A DNA stretch of 64,000 nt from Adiantum capillus-veneris (Eukaryota; Streptophyta; Polypodiopsida; Polypodiales; Pteridaceae), in assembly GCA_014529385.2 (NCBI GenBank), contig CM043959.1, positions 47,129,428 through 47,193,427 on the forward strand, read 5' to 3'. A program made the position numbers and the translations under genes. Each line of letters begins with the position of its first letter. Position 1 is the first letter of the stretch. Of this stretch, positions 12,347 through 24,900 are shown piece after piece. The notes under the pieces were generated by a model. It had not been told where the DNA came from. It saw only the letters and a list, made by a program, of their open reading frames with translations, and did no database searches.

Positions 12347-12672
12347 TGTTAAGAATTAAAATTCCTTTTCAGTGGTGGCTCCACTATCTCCCACGAGCAA
12401 TTTAGGGAGGGAGGGAGGGCTATTTTGTGGCTATGCCCGGCCATATCTGAGATAGACGTATCTTTCTCAACGATGCACTCCATGGTGTTGGTCACTCAAT
12501 AGGCTGGCATGAGGCAAGATCCTCGTTCCTAGGGTTTCCCGGCATCAAAGTCTCCAGTTCTCTGCTACTAAATATGTGGAGTAGGTCATTTTCAATGAGT
12601 TTGACATATTTATTAGCATTTTTCCCAGTTATTAGGGTCGTGGGGTTTTCTGCCAGCAGGTAGGGCAATTTA
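12347..12672 (+). repeat. Copia B 3' LTR, probably truncated
   Basis: The end of the Copia B reading is followed by TAGGGG and then TGTTAAGAATTAAA (from 12347), a typical LTR start. No second copy exists in the window, so the boundary rests on the terminal TG and position. The sequence is cut at 12672 by the start of E1. Confidence 0.55.
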
Positions 12673-13879
12673 TCTCACGTGACACATCTAACCCTATGTG
12701 CACGTGGACAAGCTACTTCATGATATGGGTTCAGTTCCGTTTAGTCAGTCTAGAATAGGAAGTTATCTAGCACTTTTGTGAGTTCGTTCGCAGACCGTGC
12801 ATGTCCAGACACTTAGAGTAGATGCATATCCTTTGGTTACACACAACATGACCATCAAATTTCCATCAAAACCCATCAGGAGCATTTTTTACAGTGCATA
12901 GACCTATTTTCTCTATTTTTTACATTTTTTACTTATTATTTTTAAGTGACTTTTGTTGGAAACTAGGTAGGGCAAATTCATTAAGCCAGTATATAAGAAA
13001 ACCTAGCGCTAACACTTTCTGGCAGAAGAGGCAGCAGGAACCTTGTGTTCATCAGGAAACTTCTCAGCAAGACCCCCCAAGGCAGAAGACCTAGCGGTTT
13101 TGCATTGCAAAGCCTAGCGTTTTTCACCCAGATCAACCTTGGTGATTTGGATTGTAGATCAGCCCCAGCAGCAGCAAGACAGCATGACTCCCTAGCGTTT
13201 TGGCATCAAGACCATTGATCAGCCATAGCGTTAGCAGTTTCCCACCGCAGCAGACAATTTTCAGCCCTAGCGTTTTTGCGTCGGCATAACACTTCAGCAT
13301 TTTGCAGAGTGACGGAACCCTCATAGGCATCAGCGTTTTCAGTTTTCAGCAGTCAAAACACCCCAGAATAAGTCCCGAACCTCGTAGATCTCACCTTCCC
13401 GCAGCAGATCCTCGCCACACGCTCACATCCAGCGCAGTTTGCAGATTCAGCCCGGAAAACGCAGATTTCAGCATCTGCGTTTTCAGCACGTCACCGTTGC
13501 ATCGTCGCCATCGACATCGTCACCGACATAGAGTGAGGATTCAGCAGATAAAGATTTGCAGATTTCAGCCATTAGCATTTTCAGATTTCAGCCCGTCTCG
13601 TCGTCGACATCGTCAAGCAGGTCCAAAGCATTGTAGAGATTTGTGCAATCAATCATAGACCGCTCTCGCCATAGAGAGGGGGCCTTCGGAGGAGGGTTTT
13701 GACAACATTCTGGTGTCGTATTCTTCTCTCTCTATCTCTCAGTCTCATGCACCTTCATTCACAGTGTTCAACACTAAAAGAACGGAAGGGAGACCTTCGG
13801 TTAGTAAAAGGAACCTTGAGCACAGTTCGGAGCACTCATCGTGAGCAAAGTTCAACATTCACTTCCGCTGCACCTTACA
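12673..13879 (+). repeat. E1 5' LTR (about 1.2 kb)
   Basis: Starts TCTCACGTGACACATC, where relatives start TGTCA(C/T)GTGAC, so the first TG is mutated to TC. It ends CACCTTACA before the primer site. It contains a TATATAAG box near 12990 and, downstream, many scattered copies of a CTAGCGTTTT(T/G)-like word. Homologous to 16179-16929 (reverse), 19496-27180 (interrupted) and 27763-28238 (reverse). Confidence 0.85.
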
Positions 13880-14123
13880 TTGGTATCAGAACTTTGATAG
13901 TGTTCTATATTACTCAAGGAAAGAACCACAAGAACCACAGAATTTTTTTTTGCTTATTGCGATCGAATGTAACCCAAGACCTCTTGGGCGTGTCGATTCC
14001 TAATCGTGTTTTTGAAGAGTGACAGGAAACCCAAGAAAGAAGGGCTTGTACAGCCTCCCCTTGTTTCTCTTTTCACTCATTGAGAGCAGATGGTGCACTT
14101 AGCGGCTGGCCAATCGACGTGAG
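13880..14123 (+). other. E1 primer binding site and leader
   Basis: TTGGTATCAGAAC (13880-13892) is a tRNA-Met site with one mismatch. The rest is untranslated leader, and the same leader occurs reversed at 27521-27749 in E2. No other feature is seen in it. Confidence 0.75.
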
Positions 14124-16175
14124 GTGGGAAAAAGCAACCTTGGTGTGAGCGCAAGGCCGCCAAGGGGTGCGCCCGCAGAAACGAGAAGAACTCGGGTGAA
14201 GAGAAGATCCTTCTCTAACACAGATTGCAAGCTAAAGAAGAACCTCAAGACCCTCAAGAACCCCCAAGAACCAAGAACCCAAGTTCCTCGTGAACTTAAG
14301 AACCCAAGATCTCAGAGTATCGTCATCACCCGAAGTGGAATGGATACTTCCCATGGAGGTGGTGAGCATGAATGTAGCGAAGAAGGATTTCCCCACCAAG
14401 GAGGTTTTCTTGACCCTCTCCCTTCCCCATCTACGTCAAGGATTACACTAACTCCTATGGAGGCTTTGGACCATATGTTTATGGACAGGAAGTTAGAACG
14501 CGAAGCAAGGAAGTTAGAACGTGAAGAAAGAAAGGCCGACTTGGAGCGTGAGCGTGAGCGTGAGCAAGCACGCGAAGCGGACAAAGAAAGAAAGGCAGCA
14601 ATTGAGCGCGAGCATGAGCAAGCGCGCGAAGTAGCCGAAGAAAGACAAGCAGAGCGTGAGGCACAGAAAGAACTATGCATGCAAGAGTTGATCCGACATG
14701 TTCTCACCTCGAAGTCTGAGCCAGCCAAAGATATTCGTAGTTCATCACATGGCGCAAGCCGAGATTCGGACTCCAACAACCCCGTCACAAAGAAGATCAC
14801 GTTCAGTAAGTATGATGGTAAGATGGATGCTACGATTATACATTCTTGGTTGCTTCGATTTAATACTTATTTTGCGACAACTAAGAAGACAGGAAATAGC
14901 AAGGTTTTGACGGCAGCTATGTACCTTGCTGATGATGCCATTAATTGGTACCACGCATGGCAAGAGGCACAATTGACCGTGCACCTAGAGGAAGCCGAGG
15001 ATTGCGCGCCCCTTTCTTTCAATTGGACCGACTTCCAAGGCAAGCTCAAGGTGCGGTTTATGCCCCCACAATACCTAGCACGGTTTATGCCCCCACAGTA
15101 CCTAGCACGGTTGAAAGACGATTGGCGCAATCTCAAGCAAAATGGTATGCCAGTTATGTTTTTCTCTAATCGTGTTTTGCAACTCGGCATCCAATTACGC
15201 AAATCGGATAATGAGCGCAAGGAGACTTTCATTCTCGTGTTGGACGACTATATCAAGTTTGATGTGGAAGTCCTCGACCCAATCGATCTCAACAAGGCGG
15301 TAGCGATTGCTCTTGCACAGGAGATGAAGCACAACAAGGAAAGCCTAAGGAAAACAACACTTCCACAAGCAGCTCTCAGACTTCTCAGAACCCTCAGAAC
15401 AGTAAGAACGGTAAGAATGGTAAGAACGGTAACTCTTCTAACCAATCTTCCAATAGTCTCTCAAAAAGAACTCTCCAAATGAACCTAAGGGTAAAGCTAA
15501 CACAATTGCTAAACCTAAGCTCACTCCATATGAAAAAGCAGAAAAAGGATTAGGAGGATACATCACGTCGGAAGAACAAAGCATTTATTCTAAGGCAGGT
15601 CGTTGTTTTCATTGTCACATCAAGGGTCACATTAAAAGAACATGTCCTAAGCTTGAATCTAATGAAACTAAAGAGCCCACAGAACCCACTTCCTCTGTCA
15701 ATGCAATAAATGAGAACACGAGTGTGACCCAAGTCTCTCATGATCCTCCCATTGATGAGTCTCTCATTAAGTGTTATGGTCATGTGAAGGGTCAGCGTTT
15801 TGTCATATTGTTTGACGCAGGCAGTATGCATGATTAGATTAGTGACTCTCTTGTCGAAAGAGCTTGCTTGGAGGTTCGCAAAAGACATCTCCTTTCGAGG
15901 TGTCTGGCTTCTCCCCCGGTATGGACTCTCTCATCACGCAAGAGTGCCTTGATGTTTTGTTCATTGTTCAATAAGTGTCCTTCCGCAGAAAATTTGTAGT
16001 CTCTCCTCTTTCAGGATGTGATATGCTTTTGGGCATTCGATGGTTTCGTGAGCATAACACTCTCATTGATTAGGCGGAATATACGTTCATTTTCAATACC
16101 AAAGGTGACTCTTCCCTTGTCACTCATGGAGAGCAAGTTATTCATTCTTCATCTCTCATTTCTAATGTGCAGGCG
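14124..16175 (+). pseudogene. E1 gag-protease
   Basis: The open frame 14124-15482 (452 codons) begins at a GTG; the first good ATG in frame is near 14340 (MDTSH). It has an Arg/Glu-rich charged helix (residues about 115-190) and a Retrotrans_gag domain (about 225-420). An exact 27-bp tandem duplication near 15055-15108 repeats RFMPPQYLA. A frameshift in a repetitive stretch (about 15375-15470) moves the CCHC knuckle CFHCHIKGHIKRTC (about 15604-15645) and a protease (DAGSMH near 15813) to another frame. A TAG follows at 15835-15837. Protease homology runs to about 16170 and is cut by E2. Confidence 0.8.
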
Positions 16176-16178
16176 AAG

Positions 16179-16945
16179 TGTAAGGTGCAGCGGAAGTGAG
16201 AGTTGAACTTTGCTCAAGAAGAGTACTCCGAACTATGCTCAAGGTTCCTTTTACTTAGGGAAGGGAGAGTGCAAGTGATCACAAACAAAGTGGATAAACA
16301 CTATGAATGAAGATGCTGAGACTGAGAGATAGAGAGAGAAGAATACGACACCAGAAAGTTGTCAAACCCTCCTCCAAGGGCCTCACTCTCTATGGCGAGA
16401 GCGGTCTACTTATGATTGCACAAATCTCTACAATGCTTTGGACTTGCCGTTCTGCTGTTCTGCTGTGCAAAAATGCCAGGCTTCTGTCTTGCTAAAAAAC
16501 GCTAGCTCTGCATTTGCAAAAATGCTAGGTCTTCTATATTGGGGCGTCTTGCTGAGAAGTTGCCTGATGAACACCGGGTTCCTGCTGCCTCTTCCGCCAA
16601 AAAGTGCTAGCGCTAGGTTTCTATATATATTAACTTAGCAAAATGCCCTACCTAGTTTCCAACAAAAGTCACTTAATAAATAAGTGAAAAATGGCTAAAA
16701 TAGGGAAAATAGGTCTATGCATTGTAAAAATGCTACTGATGGGTTTTGATGGAAATCTGAAGATCATGTTGTGTGCAACCAGAGGATATGCATCTACTCT
16801 AAGTGTCTGGACATGCACGGTCTACGAAGTGCCAGATCACTTCCTATTCTAGACTGACTGAACTAAACTAAACCCTTGCCATGAAGTAGCTTGTCCACGT
16901 GCACATAGGGTTAGATGTGTCACGTGACATCCCCTCCTTTTCAAA
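16179..16945 (-). repeat. E2 3' LTR and polypurine tract
   Basis: Reverse-oriented LTR from 16929 (TGTCACGTGACAC in sense) to 16179 (...CACCTTACA in sense), 751 bp. In the sense direction it is preceded by GAAAAGGAGGGGA, a clear polypurine tract. It is shorter than the 1.2 kb relatives because the middle GCGTTTT-rich part is reduced. Confidence 0.82.
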
Positions 16946-18520
16946 GTGAGGTACTGGTACCAAACTGTATGGCGTCGAGGGAGATCACTAACTGCGTCTG
17001 GAATCCTAGGAAGGACTCTTCGTCAAGGGAGATCACTAACTGCGTCTGGAATCCTGGGAAGGACTCTGATGTGTGGGTCGTGCAATACTTGAACTTCATA
17101 AAGATCTGCAACGCTTGCTTCTTTGGGCCACGCCGAAAGCGACACAAAGTCTTTTGTGGCTCCTTCGATGCGCCAACTTCGTCGATAGTCATGCGTCTAC
17201 CTTCTTCAAGAATCTCGGAGGCTGAAAATTCTTGAAACCACTTCCAACACAGAACCATGAACATACCCATTCCATGTAAAGTGACTCGAAAAATACTATT
17301 CCTTCAAACAAATTGTGCATGCAATGTAGATGAACATAGAGACGGAGTGCCAAACCGTTCATCAAACACACGCAAACAATGGAATCGAAACTTGACTTTC
17401 TGATCTAAATCAATCAACTGTGGCAAAACACAATGGAAATGCCGATGCTTGATGCTCAATCTTTCCTTTCTACGACTATGGCATGTGAATTCCTTGAATG
17501 CAAACATTTCGGCTTTTCATGAATAATCCGCATACATCCGTGCTCATTCATGAGTGAATCGTGTTCATCATACAATGTCATGCCTATGAAAAGGGATCAC
17601 ATAAGGACGCTGACTAAAATACAAGAAAGCATCACAAATGAAACACTCGAACAATGCGTGCTGACTAATCATTCGAACACATAATACTTCCTATGGGGGT
17701 TCGTTGGACCTAGGCTCGAGAGTCGAGATCAATTCTTCGTGAGTGGTCGAATCTTCCTAAGGGACCTAGGCTCGAGAACCAAGATCGGTTCGTCGTGATT
17801 GATCGAATCTGCAATGAGGTTAGCTTCACTAGAGAAAGTATCAACTAACACATCATCCTTGTGAACAATCACATCATCTTTATCCTGCAAATCACCATGC
17901 TTATCATTGTCATTCAAATCATGTGTGTCATGCTTAGGAGAAGAAGAGACTGAGAGAGTCTCCGTCTCCTGATTCTGTTCAAACTGCACCTGCACAATTG
18001 AAAAGAGTCGTAAGAACTCTTTCATGTGTTGGTCGCTCTTTTCTTTTCTTGCTTTGTTCTCGCGATCAAATTCTGCTTGTCTTGCTTTGTTCTCGCGATC
18101 AAATTCTGCTTGTCTTGCTTTGTTCTCGCGATCAAATTCAGCTTGTCTTTCTTTGGCTTCCAAGCGTGCTTACTCGCACTCACACGCTATGACTGCCATT
18201 CTTTCTTCGTACTTACGATCAATTGCCGCCTTTCTTGCTTTACGTTTTAACTTCCTTGCTTCGCGTTCTAACTTTCTGTCCATCATTATCTTGTCGAAAG
18301 CCTCCAAAGGAGTTAGTGCAATCCTTGGCGTAGATGGGGAAGGGGGAGGGTCAGAAAAACATCCTGGTGGGGAAAACCTTCTTCGCCACTCCCATGCTCA
18401 CCACCTTCATGCGAAGTATCCATTCCGCTTCGGGTAATGACCATCCACTGAAGTCTTGGGTTCTTCAGTTCACGAGCAACTTGGGTTCTTGAGGGTCTAC
18501 CTTCTTCAAGAATCTCCAAG
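16946..18520 (-). pseudogene. E2 second (duplicated) gag segment
   Basis: Repeats the gag segment at 19490-18718 with its own N-terminal module (MDTSHEGGEH near 18430). The 18163-17729 frame carries a tandem run of an 11-residue charged unit (KARQAEFDREN), then the same SVSSxPKHD and DDVIVxKDDVLVD words as the upstream copy. Stops are frequent. A 48-bp tandem repeat (about 16978-17073) adds a 16-residue duplication (GFQTQLVISLD core). I see no capsid domain or enzyme. Confidence 0.6.
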
Positions 18521-18717
18521 GAGGAAAACTCCTAAAACCACGTCCAACACAAAAACATGAACGTACCCATTCAATGTAAAGTGAATGGAAAAAATCTAAT
18601 CTTCCTAAAAGACTGTGCATGCAATGTAGATGAAACAAGAGATTGAGTGCCAAACCGTTCATCAAACACACGCAAACAATGAGATCGAATCTTGTGTTTC
18701 TCATCTAAATCAATCAA

Positions 18718-19490
18718 CTATGGAAAATCACAATGGACATGCCCACGCTTGATGCTCAATCTTTCTTGTGCTCTTTCCGATACTGTGTCATGCCAAGGAA
18801 GAGACATGGAATGTGACTTCCGTAACTGCAAACATTTCATCTTTCCATGAGTAATCCACATACATACGTGCTCATTCATGAGTGAATCGTGCTCATTGTA
18901 CAATATGTCATGCCTATGAAAAGGGATTCCATAAAGACGCTGACTAAAATACAAGAAACGATCACGAATGAAACACTCGTACAATGCGTGCTGACTAATC
19001 ATTCGAACACATAGTACTTCCTGTGATGGTTCTTTGGACCTAGGCTCGAGAGCCAATATCGATTCTTCGTGATCGATCGAATCTGCAATGAGGTTAGCTT
19101 CACTAGAGAAAGGATCAACTAACACATCATCCTTGCGAACAATCACATCATCTTCATGCAAATCATGATGCTTGTCATTGTCATATAATTCTTCATGCTT
19201 ATCCTTATCATCTAAATCATTATGCTCATCATTATCATTCAAACCATCATGCTCATCATTATCATGCTTTGGAAAAGAAGAGACTGAGAGAGTCTCCTTC
19301 TCCTGATCCTTTGCAATTTGTGCCTGCACATTAGAAAAGAGTCGCAACAACTCTTCGCGATCACGTGTTATGGCTGCCATTCTTTCTGTGTGTTCTGCCT
19401 TTCTTTCTGCTTCTCTTGCTTTGCGTTCTAACTTCCTGTCCATCATTATCTTGTCGAAAGCCTCCATAGGAGTTAGTGCAATTGAAGGGA
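18718..19490 (-). pseudogene. E2 gag continuation, right next to the solo LTR insertion
   Basis: An open frame of about 250 codons from ATG 19467. Before it the reading is open up to the GAGGG duplication (19491-19495) and joins in frame with the gag start at 27186-27520. It has a Lys/Glu/Arg helix (residues 10-50) and an Asp/His/Asn-rich repeat zone (about 80-120: DNDEH, DKHEE and similar). A hydrophilic tail ends at the stop at 18718. Function is unknown, and no capsid fold or zinc knuckle is visible. Confidence 0.6.
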
Positions 19491-20565
19491 GAGGGTGTCA
19501 TGTGACACATCCAACCCTATGTGTCCGTGGACAAGCTACAACATGACCAGGGTTCAATTCAATCAAGTCAGTCTAGAATAGGAAGTGTTCTGGCACTTTT
19601 GTGAGTCTGTTCGCATACCGTGCATGTCCAGACGCTTAGAGTAGATGCATATCCTCTGGTTGCACACAGCATGATCATCAGCATTACCATCAGAATCCAT
19701 CAAGAGCATTTTCCAGTGCACAGAACCTATTTTCCCTATTTTTGACATTTTTCACTTATTATTTTTAAGTGACTTTTGTTTGAAACTAGGTAGGGCAAAT
19801 TTACTAAGTTTGTATATATATAAAACTAGCGCCAGCACTTTCTGGCAGAAGAGACAGCAGGAACCCGGTGTTCATCAGGCAACTTCCCAGCAAGACTCCC
19901 CCCGGCGATAACTCTAGCGTTTTCCCTCACCAGAAGGCCTAGCGTTTTTGCATCAGATCAGCCAGCATTTTTGCACTTGCAGATTCCCGGTGACAGTAGA
20001 CAGCATATCAGCCCTAGCGTTAGCAGATTCCCCAAAAGACAGCAGATTCACAGCGTTATTGCAACAGGAACCATTTTCAGCCCTAGCGTTTTTGGATCAA
20101 CATACCATCCTGGCGTTTTGCAGATCCTTCGCGACGGAACAGTTAGAAGCATCAGCGTTTTCAGTTTTCAGCACTTAGGCACAGCAGAACGACTCCCGAA
20201 CCTCGCAGATCCCACCTTCCTGCAGCAGATCCTCGCCGCACGATCAGATCCCGCAAAGTTTGCAGTTTCAGCCCGGAAAATGCAGATTTCAGCATCTGCG
20301 TTTTCAGCGCGTCGTCGTCGTACCGACGTCATCAACATCGTCATCGACATAGAGTCCGAATTCAGCAGATAAAGATTTGCAGATTTCAGCCATTAGCACT
20401 TTCAGATTTCGTCGTCCTCCTCCTCCTCCTCGTCGACATCGTCAGCAAGTCCAAGCATTGTAGAGATTTGTGCAATCATAAGTAGACCACTCTCGCGATA
20501 GAGATGGGGCCTTTGGAGAAGGGTTTGACAGCTTTTCTGGTGTCGTATTCTTCTCTCTCTATCTC

Positions 20566-20950
20566 TGTTATGTCCCGCTCATAGGAGAGGGGATCTAGCC
20601 CAGATGCCGTCGGGATGGGCGTCGAGTGTCCGAGCGGACGTAGTGTGAACTCGGCCAGTGTGGCCGGCCATTATTATAAAAGGGAGGCCAAGGCCTCATT
20701 TACAGTTATCGACCCCCACTGGCAGAGTGCCAGTGGTTAGCCCGTGAGGCTAGGAGTGCACGAGGTCACCTCGAGGAGGTGAGGCCGGGTGGTATGGGAC
20801 GCTCGGTCTTACAGGTGCACGACTACGTCCTCGGACGCTGGCCTTAGCACGGGGGAGCTGCCGGATGGTGGCTATGGTCGGGTTGTTCGTCCAACATGTA
20901 TCTGTAGGCGGTCCGTGCGGCCGGGAGATCCTTTCTCTTAGTTCGTTTCA
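20566..20950 (+). repeat. G2 5' LTR with TATA box
   Basis: TGTTATGTCCCGC to TTCGTTTCA. TATAAAAG at about 20675-20682 is a good core promoter box, also present in the 3' LTR at 26729-26736. Confidence 0.93.
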
Positions 20951-21307
20951 TGGTATCAGAGCCAGCTTGGTTGCACGAGGGACCGTGTGCACACCTACGG
21001 AACGGTTTGGGTCGGAAAACCTCGTGTTTGCATAATTTTTTAGTGATTAAATTGCTGAAATTGCTTACTTTTCTTCTCGGAAGCATGTTTGCAGGTAAAT
21101 AATACAGTTCGACTACTGATTTTTTATAAAAATAAGCAAATTGACAGATGGGAGTGCTGGAATTGAAAGATTTCCGATGAATTTACTGGTTTTTCGATGA
21201 AAATCAGCATGTTACTCATCAATTTGCTGTTCTTGATTAAATTTCAGCATATAGTGTATTTTTGCCTCTCTCTGCCAATTCCTCTCTCTGTAACTCTCAC
21301 TGTGCAA

Positions 21308-21347
<40 letters not shown>

Positions 21348-21929
21348 CCTCTTTGTGTTGCTTTTCTTCAATCTACAGGAGACGTTCCAGGAGAGAGAGA
21401 GGGAATTTGCGCGAAGAGAGAGAGAGAGCCAACGTGGCCTCTCTCGCGTGGATTGCAAGGGCGGGCACAATCCATTCGTGTGTTAGTCACAAGCGCCCAC
21501 AGGCCTTAGCGATTCCTCCTCCCTCCACGCGTCTGCAACAGCTCTTCCCAGCGTTGATTTTTTTTAACGCTGCCTCTCTCTCCATGCGATGGTTTTTTTT
21601 AAAAACCCACTTAGGACTTTTATTAAATGGGCCTTTTATTTTAAAAAGGGCCAGGACACTTTGATTTTTTTTCAAGTTAAGGTCTGAAACCTGAGTTATT
21701 AAAATAACTCACTTACAGAGACTTTAAAGTTTGCAAAGAAATGAGTTTTTAGCCTCTGCTTCTCTCCCCAGCCTGCTCTCTCTCACCCGCTCGCACTCTC
21801 GCGCTCCCGCCATCTTCAAGCGCTCATGCCGACGCGTGGAGCTCTTCGCAACCTCAACTTTTCGCGACCGAAAAGTGCAGAAAAGGCTCAGTTTCGCGTG
21901 AATTTTCCAATCTTTTCACGCACTTCGTC
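20951..21929 (+). other. G2 primer binding site and long leader
   Basis: TGGTATCAGAGC (20951-20962) is a perfect tRNA-Met primer site immediately after the LTR. The 970-bp leader that follows holds an (AG)n microsatellite (about 21312-21345) and several short T-runs. I see no gene in it. Confidence 0.85.
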
Positions 21930-24900
21930 ATGGATTCCTCCAGCTCGGATGCGCAACGTGACGACGCGCCACGTAACATTCAAATTCCATTCACGCATGC
22001 TCTCTACACATGGATTACAAGCACTTTCCAGAGCTTCGACCAGCGTGTTACCGCTCTGGAAAACGCGAATGTTCAGACGAACCTTCGCTTGGCCTCTCTC
22101 GAAGGGGTCGTACAGGGGCTCAGTTCCCCACTTTCTACTCTCGAAAATATGGCTCACTCGACGACTGCGCGTATTTCCGAGGGCGAAACCCATCTCCAGC
22201 ATTTGCGGACGCAGATCGCTGCTTTTGGGCGTTCACAGGGTGGTCTGACTGCCACAATTCCGTATAAGACTACAAATTTCTCAGGTGAAGAGAAGCAGTG
22301 TACGGAATTGGCTGTAAATAACTGGCTGCACCAGTGGACCACATACTTTGATCTCCATGGGGAGCATGATGAACGGAGGATTCAGACGATTCCTCTTTAT
22401 CTGCGCAGTAAAGCGCTTACCTGGTGGCGTGACATGACAGAAAAGCCTACGACGTGGGCTGATTTTTGCGTGAAATTCAAGAAGGATTTCGCAAAAATGG
22501 ACCCTTTGAAAGAGTATGAGAGTCTTTCGATGAAAACTCTGTCTTTTGATAAGTATACGACAGCTTTCAAAGAGGCGCTCACCTTCTGCAAGGTGGATTC
22601 CACACACGCCGTGCACATGTACTTGTTGGGGTTACATGAAGATTACCGTTGGGCCTTGATTAAGGATAAAGCCCCGACTAATGTCGAGGATGCAGTGGCC
22701 AAGGCCAAGACGTTCCATTTGATAAATGGAGCGAATTATGAGAAGAAAAGAACTGCAGACCATCAATCCGGTGAGGGTGCTTCAAGGAAGCGACCCCGAT
22801 TCCAGCATAAGTCCAAATCACCGCCGAGATCTTCTGAGGAAAAGAAGAAAGCCAGAAACGCTTCAGTTGTTGATGCAGTGAAGAAGGGGGCTTGCTTCGG
22901 ATGTGGCCAGACGGGTCACCAAATCAAGGATTGCCCTAAGAAGAAAAAGATGCAAAAACCGCAAGGCCATCCTTCGGTTCAGATTCACGAGATCTCAGGT
23001 AACTCTGATGTTGTTCAAGTTGAAATCCATCATTTAGCGCACAGTTCATGCACAAATTGTACTTTCAGCACCAAAGTGTTTGGTAAGCACGATCTTCTCC
23101 ATTTGCTCGGGAAGATCAATGGTCACGACGTGACCGTACTCCTTGATAATGGAAGCTCACACAATTTTGTGGATGCAAAATTGGTGCAGAAACTGAACCT
23201 GCGGACGCAGGACAATGACCATGAGTATCGCGTGAAGATGGCTCGTGGCGTGGATACGGATGTATGGAATCGGATGGTTCCAGACTTGTCGCTCGAGCTG
23301 GCTGCATACAAAGAGAACCTGGATTTCCACATCATGCGCCTCGACAGAGCAGATGTTATTTTAGGAATTCCATGGTTTTATGATAAACAAGACTCGTTGT
23401 ATATAGACTATGTACATCACTCTCTTGTTTTTGTTAAGCAGAACATGCCTCATGTATCTGTGTCGCTTTGTAATCAGAAGTCTGTAAATAATGGTTTTGT
23501 AATACCAGTTGTTACTGCTTTGGAAATGTATACAGAAATAAAGTCTTCTGATGTTGACTTTTATCAATGTGTACCCTCTGCTTGGTTTGGTTCATTAGTG
23601 CTTGGTACTTCTGTCACTGAATTTGGTAAAAATGTTTCATGTTCTTCTGTTGAACTTGGGGATTTCGACGAATCCAACCTTAATCCGAGAAAGACTGATT
23701 TCAAGGATGTTTTTCCTGATGATCTACCTCCTGGCTTGCCGCCTTTGAGAGGAGTAGATCATGGCATTGAGTTGGTGGCTGGTAATCAGCCCTTCTCAAA
23801 GCAACCCTATCGGTTTAGTAAAACCGAGGAGGACAAGATTCAACGACAGCTGAAGGATTATCTCGACAGGGGTTTTGTTCGGCCTAGCAAATCCCCGTGG
23901 GGAGCGCCAATGCTACTTTCTCGAAAGAAGGATAATACTATGCGCTTCTGCGTGGATTACAAGGGGTTGAATAAATTTACTGTCAAGAACAAATATCCGC
24001 TCCCGCGCATGGACGATCTGATAGATCGGCTCCATGGAGCGTTGTATTTTACGAAGATAGACCTGTGATCAGGCTATCACCAGATACGGATCAAACTGGA
24101 AGATATTCCTAAGACAGGCTTCCATACACGTTATGGTCACTACGAGTTTTTGGTCTTGCCTTTTGGTTTGACCAACGCTCCACCTACGTTCCAGCAGATG
24201 ATGAATGATCTGCTGAGACCATTTTTGGGCAACTTCGTTGTTGTATTTCTCGATGATATCTTGATCTACAGCCGAAGTTTGTCTGAGCACCTAGTGCATA
24301 TACGCACTGTTCTCGAAGTACTGAGAACTGAGAAGCTTTACGCTAAGGCTTCTAAATGTGAATTCTTTAAGAAAGAGCTTCTGTACTTGGGTCACACCAT
24401 TACTCGTGATGGAATTCGCGTTGACCCTGAAAAGTTGGATAAAGTGCGAAATTGGCCCATTCTACGCCAAGTAAAGTCTTTTTTAGGCTTTACTGGATTC
24501 TTTCACAAGTTTATCAAGGATTACTCTAAAGTTGTTGCTCCGCTTACGCAACTTTTAAAAGGAGGGGTGAAAGGGCCGAAGACTTTGGGTCCTCATCGTA
24601 AAGGTAATCCCCTTGTTGCCTGGAATGAGCGTCTCGACGAGAGCTTTCGGACACTAAAGCACTTGGTGACTACTGCGCCAATATTGCACATTGTGGATCC
24701 TAGCAAACCATTTGTGATTGAGACGGATGCTAGTGATTATGCTATTGGTGCGGCATTATATCAAGATGGACGTCCTGTTGCGTTTGAAAGTAAGAAACTT
24801 TCTGACGCCGAGATGCGTTATCCAACGTATGAGAAAGAGCTTTACGCCGTAGTCCACGCCCTGAGGAAATGGCGGCACTACTTGTATGGCTCTACGTTTG

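Larger units (their letters stand above)
12673..16178 (+). mobile_element. E1: plus-strand LTR element with gag-protease only
   Basis: A long LTR (12673-13879), a tRNA-Met primer site and a gag-protease reading are followed directly by the inverted LTR of E2 at 16179. No RT, integrase or 3' LTR of E1 is visible. Either E2 inserted here and the rest of E1 was lost, or E1 was truncated. E1, E2 and the solo LTR at 19496 are one family, since their LTR ends and gag N-termini match. Confidence 0.75.

Noticed and set aside
18024-18437. Plus-strand open frame rich in Leu/Ala/Phe, like a membrane protein
   Set aside because: It is the antisense of the charged KARQAEFDREN repeats of E2; complementing Glu/Lys/Arg codons gives Phe/Leu/Ser.
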